DNA of 9,368 bases from Cycloclasticus sp. (GTDB taxonomy: Bacteria > Pseudomonadota > Gammaproteobacteria > Methylococcales > Cycloclasticaceae), in contig JAGPVU010000127.1 of NCBI GenBank assembly GCA_018066825.1, positions 1-9,368 of the forward strand, read 5' to 3'. The notes below the pieces were generated by a model, which saw only the letters and a program-made list of their open reading frames with translations, was not told the DNA's origin and did no database searches. Made by a program: the position numbers and the translations under genes. This document shows positions 1-6,106 of this stretch, piece after piece; positions within the stretch are counted from its first letter, which is position 1, and each line of letters begins with the position of its first letter.

Positions 1-5
1 ATTTC

Positions 6-26
6 TGTGGATAACTTTGTGGATTA
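6..26 (-). promoter_or_regulatory. Tandem DnaA boxes
   Basis: Bases 6-14 read TGTGGATAA, the exact reverse complement of the high-affinity DnaA box TTATCCACA (E. coli R1/R4). Bases 18-26 read TGTGGATTA, one mismatch away, in the same orientation and 12 bp later, about one helical turn. Such phased tandem boxes allow cooperative DnaA binding. The left edge of the window cuts off whatever lies beyond. Confidence 0.7.
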
Positions 27-70
27 AGTTTTAATATGGCCGCTAAGTCCCTGTAAAAAAAGGCCTGTCG

Positions 71-130
71 TTAAATTGTAACAAATTGAATCATTTTAAA
101 AATAGCATTTAAAAACAATAACTTGAAAAA
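71..130. other. Very AT-rich segment, possible DNA unwinding element
   Basis: Only 9 of 60 bases are G or C (15%), far below the neighbouring genes. It lies between the tandem DnaA boxes at 6-26 and the boxes at 196-275. In known origins the duplex-unwinding element is an AT-rich stretch beside DnaA boxes, so this is the natural candidate if the region is an origin. The assignment is by composition and position only. Confidence 0.4.
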
Positions 131-195
131 TTATTGCCCGAGCTTTTTTGTGCGTAGCAATAGTTTCTCGATATTCATGAGTGTTTTTTTTTAGG

Positions 196-204
196 TGTGT
201 ATAA
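196..204 (-). promoter_or_regulatory. DnaA box (TTATACACA type)
   Basis: The plus strand reads TGTGTATAA, whose reverse complement TTATACACA fits the consensus TTATNCACA exactly and equals E. coli oriC box R2. A T run and AGGT precede it; the same T7-AGGT string recurs at 252-262. A one-mismatch match (TTATTCATA) lies at 212-220 on the plus strand. Confidence 0.6.
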
Positions 205-223
205 GAACCCTTTATTCATATGA

Positions 224-258
224 CTTGTTGCGTCTTTTGGATAAAACAAGCTTTTTTT
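224..258 (+). terminator. Possible intrinsic terminator without an obvious gene
   Basis: CTTGTT (224-229) pairs with AACAAG (245-250) across a 15-nt loop and is followed by C and seven T's. The stem is short and has only two G-C pairs, so it would be weak. No plus-strand gene lies upstream in the window, so it would end either a transcript entering from the left or an unannotated small RNA. The T run may equally be part of the AT-rich DnaA-box region. Confidence 0.25.
236..244 (-). promoter_or_regulatory. DnaA box (TTATCCAAA type)
   Basis: The plus strand reads TTTGGATAA, reverse complement TTATCCAAA, one base from the consensus and identical to the weaker E. coli oriC box R3. It stands 31 bp from the box at 196-204 and sits in the loop of the hairpin at 224-250. 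Confidence 0.45.
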
Positions 259-266
259 AGGTTTTT

Positions 267-275
267 TTATACACG
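267..275 (+). promoter_or_regulatory. DnaA-like box, one mismatch
   Basis: The sequence TTATACACG differs from TTATNCACA only at the last base. It is inverted relative to the box at 196-204 (eight bases, GTGTATAA and TTATACAC, are exact reverse complements). It is the last of the DnaA-box matches seen in this region. Confidence 0.4.
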
Positions 276-393
276 CTACTCAATTGTGGTTTTGCGACTG
301 TTTTTTAGTGAGGGATTGCTCAAGTCTTTAGGCTAACACAAGATGCGTTTATGCGCGGCCAAATTATGTCGTTCGCGAGGGTAAATAGTGTTT

Positions 394-406
394 GATCTAT
401 TCGTTA
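394..406 (+). other. Sequence resembling an E. coli oriC 13-mer
   Basis: GATCTATTCGTTA matches 9 of the 11 fixed positions of the E. coli unwinding-element 13-mer GATCTNTTNTTTT and is followed by TTTT. It is a single copy, lies about 120 bp beyond the last DnaA box, and contains the only GATC in this intergenic region, unlike the Dam-site-rich E. coli origin. It may be coincidental. Confidence 0.2.
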
Positions 407-449
407 TTTTAAGCCTGTCGATAGGTGGGGCTAAGCTAGCCTTGGAGTA

Positions 450-478
450 TTTAAACAGGTATAACAAGCCTGTATATT
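450..478 (+). promoter_or_regulatory. Candidate sigma-70 promoter of the ECF sigma operon
   Basis: A -35-like TTTAAA (450-455) and a -10-like TATATT (473-478, five of six consensus bases) are 17 bp apart. Transcription would start near 485, giving a leader of about 86 nt. An inverted repeat, ACAGG (455-459) and CCTGT (469-473), lies between and partly over the two elements and could be an operator. No typical ECF autoregulatory promoter (AAC in the -35, CGT in the -10) is evident. Confidence 0.35.
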
Positions 479-570
479 AGTTACGCTTGTTGGGTTAGCG
501 TTAAATTGAGCTCCCCAGCATATGAAAATAATTAAATTGTAAGATAGCAAAGGCTATTAAGGTCTATTGA

Positions 571-1083
571 GTGCGACAGAAGCAAAAGCAATTGGAGTAT
601 GAGCGGTTAGTCTTAGTGTATAGCGATGAGCTTTTTCGTTATGCCCTGTGGCTTTGTCGGGATAAAAGTATGGCCGAAGATTTGGTGCAGGAGTCCTGTA
701 TGCGCGCTTGGAAATCGTTTGATAAATTACGCGAGACAACATCGAGTAAAGCGTGGTTGATGACTATTCTTCGAAACGAACACGCCCGTCAATATGCGCG
801 ATACAGGCCCGACATGGTTGATCTAGACCTAGATATGCTGAGCTTAAGGGATGCCGATAACGATACCACCCCAGAAGCCTTTGCATTAAAGCTAGCGCTG
901 AATGAACTAGCTAATGAGTATAAAGAACCGTTATTACTGCAAGTGATTGGTGGTTTGAGCTGTGAAGAAATAGCGTCGGTCTGCAATATCAGTAAAAGCG
1001 CCACCATGACACGATTATTTAGGGCAAAGCAAAAACTGCGAGAGGTGTTACAGCCGGCAGATGAGCAGGAAAGTACAAAATGA
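571..1083 (+). CDS. ECF-type RNA polymerase sigma factor
   Basis: An alternative sigma factor of the extracytoplasmic-function class, which directs RNA polymerase to a small set of promoters when released by its anti-sigma partner. The 170-residue length is typical, with only regions 2 and 4. Region 2 spans about residues 10-77 and includes AEDLVQESCMRAW (35-47). Region 4 spans about 108-160, with the helix-turn-helix LSCEEIASVCNISKSATMTR (129-148). An acidic linker lies at 81-100. The start is GTG, chosen because AAGG lies 8 nt upstream (559-562) and the next in-frame Met is residue 34, inside region 2. The stop overlaps the start of the next gene as ATGA, which implies translational coupling to the anti-sigma gene. 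The regulon and inducing signal cannot be read from the sequence. Identification is secure at family level. Confidence 0.92.
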   Translation: MRQKQKQLEYERLVLVYSDELFRYALWLCRDKSMAEDLVQESCMRAWKSFDKLRETTSSKAWLMTILRNEHARQYARYRPDMVDLDLDMLSLRDADNDTTPEAFALKLALNELANEYKEPLLLQVIGGLSCEEIASVCNISKSATMTRLFRAKQKLREVLQPADEQESTK

Positions 1084-1778
1084 ATTGTGAAGACTTTAAA
1101 TTTGAATACACCGCGGCGCCAAATGATATCGCAGGGGACGCCAATGAGCATGTGCAAACCTGTCCTAGTTGCCAGCAGTTTGCTGAACGGCAAGGTGTTT
1201 TTGAGCATCAATTGGGTTCAGTCATTAACTGTGCGGTACCAGAGGGCTACAGGCAGTCACTACGCGCCAGCTTGCCACCCGCTAATGGATTGCTTTGGCG
1301 TTTGCCAAAAACATCCATTGCATTAGCCGCGAGTCTTTTTTTGGCGATTGGGGTGATGAGTATTATGGCCTTACAAAAATGGGCGACTCAGTTCACAATT
1401 GATCAATTAGTGGTCGAGCATTTTGAACACGATGGTGCGCATTCAATGCTAGCGTTACATCAAATAAACCGACAGCAATTGGAACAAATTAGTCGGCCAT
1501 TTGGTGTGCAGATTGGGTTGGCAGGTGGTATTAGCTTTGCCGAAAAATGCCCTATTGGTGACAGTTATGGTTTACATATGGTGTATCAATACAACAATCA
1601 AGCGGTCACCGTTATTTATATGCCAGAGATCTCTCTGCAGCAGACGCTGCCGTTTAGTTATTCCGGTTTAAAGGGCTGGGTAAAACCCCTTAAGAAAGGC
1701 TCTCTCGCTGTGCTAGTGGGTGCTAGTGATGAGTTGCCGGATGAAGCGTTCGCCCATCAAGCGGTTGAGTGGCTTTAG
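1080..1778 (+). CDS. DUF3379-type transmembrane anti-sigma factor
   Basis: Probable anti-sigma factor holding the upstream ECF sigma factor inactive at the inner membrane. It has 232 residues. The cytoplasmic N-terminus carries Cys3 and HVQTCPSC (24-31), which fits the His-x3-Cys-x2-Cys signature of zinc-binding anti-sigma (ZAS) domains. VPEG (53-56) follows, as in DUF3379 proteins. One membrane helix spans about 78-98, followed by a periplasmic domain of about 130 residues that resembles the DUF3379 C-terminal part, for instance SYGLHMVYQYNNQAVTVIYM (162-181). The ATG overlaps the sigma stop by 4 bp. The C-terminus overlaps the convergent pump gene by 4 bp, leaving no room for a terminator between them. 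The anti-sigma role is inferred from gene pairing, topology and the Cys/His motif. Confidence 0.82.
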   Translation: MNCEDFKFEYTAAPNDIAGDANEHVQTCPSCQQFAERQGVFEHQLGSVINCAVPEGYRQSLRASLPPANGLLWRLPKTSIALAASLFLAIGVMSIMALQKWATQFTIDQLVVEHFEHDGAHSMLALHQINRQQLEQISRPFGVQIGLAGGISFAEKCPIGDSYGLHMVYQYNNQAVTVIYMPEISLQQTLPFSYSGLKGWVKPLKKGSLAVLVGASDELPDEAFAHQAVEWL

Positions 1779-4700
1779 CCTTTCGTCGCTGTATGGTCTT
1801 TCGCCAGTACTAAGTAAAACGCGGGGACAATAAATAGGGTAAACAGGGTGCCGATGCCAAGGCCGGTGGCGATCACCAAGCCGATGTCAAAACGGCTGAC
1901 AGCGCCGGGTCCAGAGGCAAACAACAAAGGCACCATCGCCACGATCATTGATACGGTGGTCATTAGAATGGGTCGCAGGCGTACCACTGCTGACTTTTCT
2001 ACCGCCTCAGCCACGGACAGTTTCTCAGTGATCTGTAATTGATTGGCAAACTCCACGATTAAGATCCCATTTTTGGCGATTAAGCCGATTAATGTGATGA
2101 GCCCAACTTGGGTGTATATGTTCATCGTCGCCGCGCCAAGCATTAAAAAGGCCATTGCGCTGGCTAATGACAACGGTACCGAGACTAAAATGATCAAAGG
2201 ATCACGCCAACTTTCAAATTGTGCGGCCAACACTAAATAAATCACCAATAAGGACATGAAAAAAGTGAGCACTAAAGCGCTACCTTGTTGCTTAAATTGC
2301 CGCGAACTGCCGGTGTAGTCCCAGGAAAACCCGCGTGGGAAGGTGATTTTGGCCTCTTCTTCTAAGTACGCTAAGCCATCACCTAAGGTGATGCCTGGGC
2401 GTAGAATGCCTTCGATGGTGAGGCTGTTAAGTTGTTGGAACTGTGTGCGCTTACTCGGTTCAACACTATCAACTAGGGTGACGAGCGAGCTCAGTGCCAC
2501 TAAATCACCGGAGCCAGTGGGTAAATAGATAGAATCAAGGGAATTAATATCAGCACGGTCATTATCAGACACTTGAGGGATGACCTTGTAACTGCGGCCC
2601 TGCATGCTAAAGTAGTTCACGTAGGCCTCACCGTAATAGCCGGATAAGTTTTGTCCGATCTGCTGCATGCTGATGCCTAAATCAGCCGCGCGGTCTTTAT
2701 CAATGAGCAAGTTGGTTTTAGGCCGGTCAAACTCGAGACTCTTTTGTAAAAAAATAAATTGGCCGCTTTGCATCGCTTTCGCAATCAACCCATCAGCAGC
2801 ATCGCTTAATTCACCATAATCAGCATCTGCAATCACCACGAATTGGACGGGTAAACCGCCGCCGGCACCCGGTAAGCCGGGTCGCTCGACAACAGCCATG
2901 CGTAACCCAGGAATTGTAGTAAGCTTGGCTTGCAACTCAGGTTTGATTTGCATTTGCGTACGCTGCCTTTCAGACTGGTGGCCCATTTTAAATCCGCCCA
3001 GCATCTTATTACTGTCGCCGCCAAAGCCGAGCAAGATAAAACTGTGGTCATATTCTAGAATACTTTCAAAAAGCCGGACGAGCTGCTGGGTTTGTTGTCT
3101 TAGAAAGTCTAGGGTTGCTGTTTGAGGTGCGCTACCAAAAGCAATCAAAAAGCCGCGGTCTTCGGTCGGTGCGAGCTCTTTTTTTGACAGCGTGTACATT
3201 GGGTATAAGCTCAATAATATGGCTAGCGAAAAGGCAATCGGGATGGACGGTGTAGCTAGCAAGGGATGCAAGAGTCGTTTATAAGACGCTGCCAAACGCT
3301 CAAAAAAACGTTCCACTGATTGCTCAAATGGCCCGGCAGCGCCACTCGGCTTAAGTACACGCGCGCTTAACATCGGGGCCAGAGTTAAGGCAACAATGCC
3401 TGATATAAAAACGGCTGCGGCTAAGGAAAAGGCGAACTCGGTAAATAAGGTACCGATTAAGCCGTCCATAAAACCAATCGGGAAATAGACCGCGATCAGT
3501 GTCGTGGTCATTGCAATAATGGGTAAGCTAAGCTCTTTAGCCCCATCCAGTGCAGCTTGTATTCGTGTTTTCCCCATTTCGATATGGCGGTGAACGTTTT
3601 CAACCATGACGATCGCATCGTCAACGACCAAACCGATGGCTAAAATCATTGCCAATAAGGTGAGTAGGTTTAAAGAAAACCCCAGTAATAGCATTAAAAA
3701 AGCCGCGCCGATTAGCGATAAAGGCACAGTAATGGCTGGAATTAAGGCTGCTCGAAAAGACCCGAGCGAGAGGAAGATAACGACAATAACGATGCTGAGC
3801 GCTTCAAGCAAGGTGATGCCGACTTCATTGATCGAGTCACTTATAAATTTACTGGCGTCATAGGGTAAGTAGAAATTTAAGCCACTAGGTAAATTTCGTT
3901 TGATGTCGATTAAGGCGTGCTGGACTTTTTGGGCGACTACGAGTGGGTTTGAGCCGGGCGCTTGATCGACGGCGATAAATATGGCGGGTTTGCCGTTAAA
4001 TAAGTTTTCGCTATCGTAGCCCTCGGCGCCTAATTCAGTATCAGCAATATCTGATAGGCGAATTAAGGTGTCGCCACGTTTACCAACCACCAGCTTGAAA
4101 AACTCGTCTTGCTTAGCAATATCGGTGCTTGTGCCTAAGTCGATACTGACGTATTCCCCTTTGGTGCTGCCGATGCTTGATAAATAATTATTGCTGCGCA
4201 AGGCTTCAATAACATCATTGCTGGTGAGGCCTAGGGCGGCCATTCGTTTGGGTTTAAGCCAGATACGCATGGCATAAACGCTATTGCCCAATAGCTTAGC
4301 CTGACCCACGCCAGGGATGGATTGTAAGCGGGGTTGAATGACGCGCAGAAGGTAATCGGCAATTTGAGTGGCCTCCATGTGATCACTAAAAAAAGCCAAG
4401 TATATTAATGAGGTGGTCGAACTCGTTTTCGAGGTGATCACCGGGTCTCTCGCTTCAGACGGTAAGCTCCCTCGCTGGCTGGCTACTTTTGCTTGAATTT
4501 CTGCGATAGCTGCATTGGCGTCATAGTTCAGTCGCATATGGGCTTCTATACTCGACTGGCCTTGACTACTGGTAGAGAAGATATAGTCAATGCCGTCAGC
4601 TTGAGAAATTGCTTGCTGCAACGGTGTGGTGATAAAGCCCTTGATCAGCTCGCTGCTGGCACCGGGGTAAGCGGTGGTCACTGAAATGACGGTATCTTTT

Positions 4701-4819
4701 GTTTCGGGGTACTCACGAATTTCTAACGAGCTTAGAGAGCGCAGGCCAAGGACTAAAATCAATAAGCTAACAACGCTAGCTAATACCGGGCGGGTGACAA
4801 AAATATCGGTAAATTTCAA
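1775..4819 (-). CDS. RND multidrug efflux permease, MexW-like (HAE1 family)
   Basis: Inner-membrane proton/drug antiporter of the resistance-nodulation-division superfamily. It takes substrates from the periplasm and membrane and passes them to an outer-membrane channel with its fusion protein. At 1014 residues it is full length. TM1 is at about 10-30, followed by the first large periplasmic loop (about 31-335), TM2-6, a second loop (about 545-845) and TM8-12. Proton-relay residues are present: D400 and D401 in TM4 (GLVVDDAIV), K916 in TM10 (GLIAKNGILIVEF), and R947 and T954 (RLRPILMTT), matching AcrB D407, D408, K940, R971 and T978. The N-terminus closely resembles Pseudomonas MexW as recalled. 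The start is TTG, with AGG 9 nt upstream; the next Met is residue 95, so TTG is well supported. Only 10 bp separate it from the fusion-protein gene. Substrates are not predictable. Confidence 0.95.
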   Translation of the reverse strand: MKFTDIFVTRPVLASVVSLLILVLGLRSLSSLEIREYPETKDTVISVTTAYPGASSELIKGFITTPLQQAISQADGIDYIFSTSSQGQSSIEAHMRLNYDANAAIAEIQAKVASQRGSLPSEARDPVITSKTSSTTSLIYLAFFSDHMEATQIADYLLRVIQPRLQSIPGVGQAKLLGNSVYAMRIWLKPKRMAALGLTSNDVIEALRSNNYLSSIGSTKGEYVSIDLGTSTDIAKQDEFFKLVVGKRGDTLIRLSDIADTELGAEGYDSENLFNGKPAIFIAVDQAPGSNPLVVAQKVQHALIDIKRNLPSGLNFYLPYDASKFISDSINEVGITLLEALSIVIVVIFLSLGSFRAALIPAITVPLSLIGAAFLMLLLGFSLNLLTLLAMILAIGLVVDDAIVMVENVHRHIEMGKTRIQAALDGAKELSLPIIAMTTTLIAVYFPIGFMDGLIGTLFTEFAFSLAAAVFISGIVALTLAPMLSARVLKPSGAAGPFEQSVERFFERLAASYKRLLHPLLATPSIPIAFSLAILLSLYPMYTLSKKELAPTEDRGFLIAFGSAPQTATLDFLRQQTQQLVRLFESILEYDHSFILLGFGGDSNKMLGGFKMGHQSERQRTQMQIKPELQAKLTTIPGLRMAVVERPGLPGAGGGLPVQFVVIADADYGELSDAADGLIAKAMQSGQFIFLQKSLEFDRPKTNLLIDKDRAADLGISMQQIGQNLSGYYGEAYVNYFSMQGRSYKVIPQVSDNDRADINSLDSIYLPTGSGDLVALSSLVTLVDSVEPSKRTQFQQLNSLTIEGILRPGITLGDGLAYLEEEAKITFPRGFSWDYTGSSRQFKQQGSALVLTFFMSLLVIYLVLAAQFESWRDPLIILVSVPLSLASAMAFLMLGAATMNIYTQVGLITLIGLIAKNGILIVEFANQLQITEKLSVAEAVEKSAVVRLRPILMTTVSMIVAMVPLLFASGPGAVSRFDIGLVIATGLGIGTLFTLFIVPAFYLVLAKDHTATKG

Positions 4820-4829
4820 GGGCTGCTAC

Positions 4830-5921
4830 CTACAGTGTAGAGTCGTTTGAGCTATCGGCAATGTGTATGGCGATACCGTTGCGCAGTTTAATGTGACCTT
4901 CATTAACAACGAGATCATTGGCTGATAGCCCTTGAGTTATTTCAACCCGGCCGTCACGACGCTGGCCCGTTTTTATGCTGCGTTGTTCGGCTGTCTTATT
5001 ACCGCTGCTGTCCATTACGATATAGGCATTAGCGCCATAAGTGTTATAGGTGACCGCGGTTTCAGGCAGGGTTAAAACAGTGTTGGGCTGGGCTATTAAC
5101 AGCGTAATGTCAGCAAACATCCCGGGTTTTAACTTGCCATCCGCATTTTCTAATGAGGCGCGCACACTAAGGGCGCGTGTATTGGTGTCTATATTAGGGT
5201 TGATAGCCTGTATGTGGCCTTGAAACACCTCATTGGGGTAAGACTGAACTTGAAGTTGTACAGTCTGACCAATGGCTAGTTGGGCTATGTGTCGTTCGGC
5301 GATGGTAAAGTCAGCCAAAATAGGAGAAATTGACATTAAAGGTGCGATGGCTTGCCCCTTGTCTAGGTATTGCCCTAGGCTAATTTGACGAATGCCAATA
5401 AGCCCATCGAAGGGCGCACGAATTATTTTCTTATCTAACACGCTTTGTTGTGAGCTCACGGCGGCTGCTGCCAGGTCTAATTCCGCGCGTGCCTCATCAT
5501 GACTGGATCGTGAAGTGGCTTTTTTTGTTAGTAGCGCTGCTTGGCGGTTAAATTTTAAGCGGGCGAGTTTTTCTGCAGCCCTTAAGCCGTTCAGTTGTGC
5601 CTGTTCAGTGCTGGTATTAAGTTCGAGCAACAAATCGCCGGTGCTGACAGCCTGGCCCGATTGAAAATGGATGGCCGTTACGACACCAGCCATCTCATTA
5701 CTCAGCACAATACCGGCGACTGGACTCAGACTGCCGATGGCGGGCAGTTGTGTTTGCCATTGTTCTTGAGCTACGCTGACCGTGGTGACAAGAGGTGGCG
5801 GTGGTGGTGTGCGTGAGGACATTGCTGTGTTTATTTGTAAAAATTTAGCAGCAAATAAGCCGCCAAAAATCAGCAGAACGAGCAGGAGTAAAAAAACTAT
5901 TTTTTTGCGCAAAAAAACCAC
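4830..5921 (-). CDS. RND efflux membrane fusion protein (periplasmic adaptor)
   Basis: HlyD/AcrA-type adaptor that bridges the RND pump and an outer-membrane channel across the periplasm. It has 363 residues. A basic N-terminus and one hydrophobic helix (about 8-28) with no lipobox cysteine point to an uncleaved inner-membrane anchor. A five-proline run (39-43) follows. Next come the first half of the lipoyl domain (about 68-102), an alpha-hairpin (about 103-165), the second lipoyl half (IIRAPFDGLIGIRQI, 166-180), a beta-barrel (about 200-280) and the membrane-proximal domain (about 281-355). The start is GTG with little recognisable Shine-Dalgarno sequence, so the exact start is less certain. 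It is the first gene of the pump operon. No outer-membrane factor and no TetR- or MerR-type regulator is adjacent, so the channel is presumably a shared TolC/OprM protein encoded elsewhere. Confidence 0.93.
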   Translation of the reverse strand: MVFLRKKIVFLLLLVLLIFGGLFAAKFLQINTAMSSRTPPPPPLVTTVSVAQEQWQTQLPAIGSLSPVAGIVLSNEMAGVVTAIHFQSGQAVSTGDLLLELNTSTEQAQLNGLRAAEKLARLKFNRQAALLTKKATSRSSHDEARAELDLAAAAVSSQQSVLDKKIIRAPFDGLIGIRQISLGQYLDKGQAIAPLMSISPILADFTIAERHIAQLAIGQTVQLQVQSYPNEVFQGHIQAINPNIDTNTRALSVRASLENADGKLKPGMFADITLLIAQPNTVLTLPETAVTYNTYGANAYIVMDSSGNKTAEQRSIKTGQRRDGRVEITQGLSANDLVVNEGHIKLRNGIAIHIADSSNDSTL

Positions 5922-5956
5922 CGTAATGTAGCGAATTTAACAACTCAATAGTAGGC

Positions 5957-5985
5957 ATTGTACGACGATCAACTGGCACGCTCAA
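5957..5985 (-). promoter_or_regulatory. Sigma-70 promoter of the RND efflux operon
   Basis: On the minus strand TTGAGC (5980-5985) and TACAAT (5957-5962) are exactly 17 bp apart; the -10 matches the consensus at five of six positions. Transcription would start near 5950, giving a leader of about 29 nt before the GTG at 5921. This is the best-formed promoter in the window, so the pump may have appreciable basal expression unless repressed at the overlapping palindrome. Confidence 0.6.
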
Positions 5986-6000
5986 ATTTTAATATTAGAG
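5981..6000. promoter_or_regulatory. 20-bp imperfect palindrome, candidate operator
   Basis: CTCAAATTTTAATATTAGAG matches its own reverse complement at 16 of 20 positions, with perfect CTC/GAG ends. It covers five of the six bases of the -35 of the pump promoter and extends upstream, a position where a dimeric repressor or activator could act. No cognate regulator gene is in the window. Confidence 0.35.
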
Positions 6001-6049
6001 TAACTTGATGTAGCTAATAAATATTAACGCGACGGGTGAACAAACAAAG

Positions 6050-6079
6050 TTGTCACAACAGCTTTAAGCGTAATAGACT
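6050..6079 (+). promoter_or_regulatory. Candidate promoter of the lipoprotein gene
   Basis: TTGTCA (6050-6055, five of six -35 bases) is followed after 18 bp by TAGACT (6074-6079, four of six -10 bases); TAATAG at 6071-6076 is an alternative with a 15-bp spacer. The -35 lies inside a perfect inverted repeat, GTTGT-C-ACAAC (6049-6059). The start codon is at 6107, so the leader would be about 20 nt. Confidence 0.35.
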
Positions 6080-6106
6080 ATAAACTGCTTGTGACTGAGG
6101 TGGGTA

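Larger units (their letters stand above)
1..570. other. Long non-coding region, oriC-like left half
   Basis: No credible gene is seen on either strand in this stretch. Bases 1-275 hold several matches to the DnaA box TTATNCACA on both strands, and bases 71-130 contain only 9 G or C in 60. This pairing of clustered boxes with a very AT-rich segment is how bacterial origins and their unwinding elements look. Long T runs (184-192, 252-258, 262-268) follow. Bases 394-406 resemble an E. coli oriC 13-mer. Bases 430-570 carry the likely promoter of the sigma-factor operon. Usual oriC neighbours (dnaA, rpmH, mnmG) are not in view because the window starts here, so origin function is inference; a DnaA-titration or DnaA-regulated promoter region is the alternative. 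Confidence 0.55.

Noticed and set aside
62..70. Repeated GCCTGTCG at 63-70 and 413-420 as a possible repeat element.
   Set aside because: Only eight bases are shared, with no extension or third exact copy in the window, so it is within what chance allows.
429..441. Perfect hairpin GGCTA-AGC-TAGCC in the leader region of the sigma operon.
   Set aside because: It lies upstream of the candidate promoter, has only a 3-nt loop and no T run, and has no associated gene; chance is the simplest explanation.
789..1211. A 140-codon open frame on the minus strand opposite the sigma and anti-sigma genes.
   Set aside because: It is the antisense of two well-supported genes, shows no recognisable domain and has no ribosome-binding site of note.
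2833..3125. Open frames on both strands inside the pump gene.
   Set aside because: They lie wholly inside a full-length, intact RND permease and have no family resemblance; they are shadows of its codon use.
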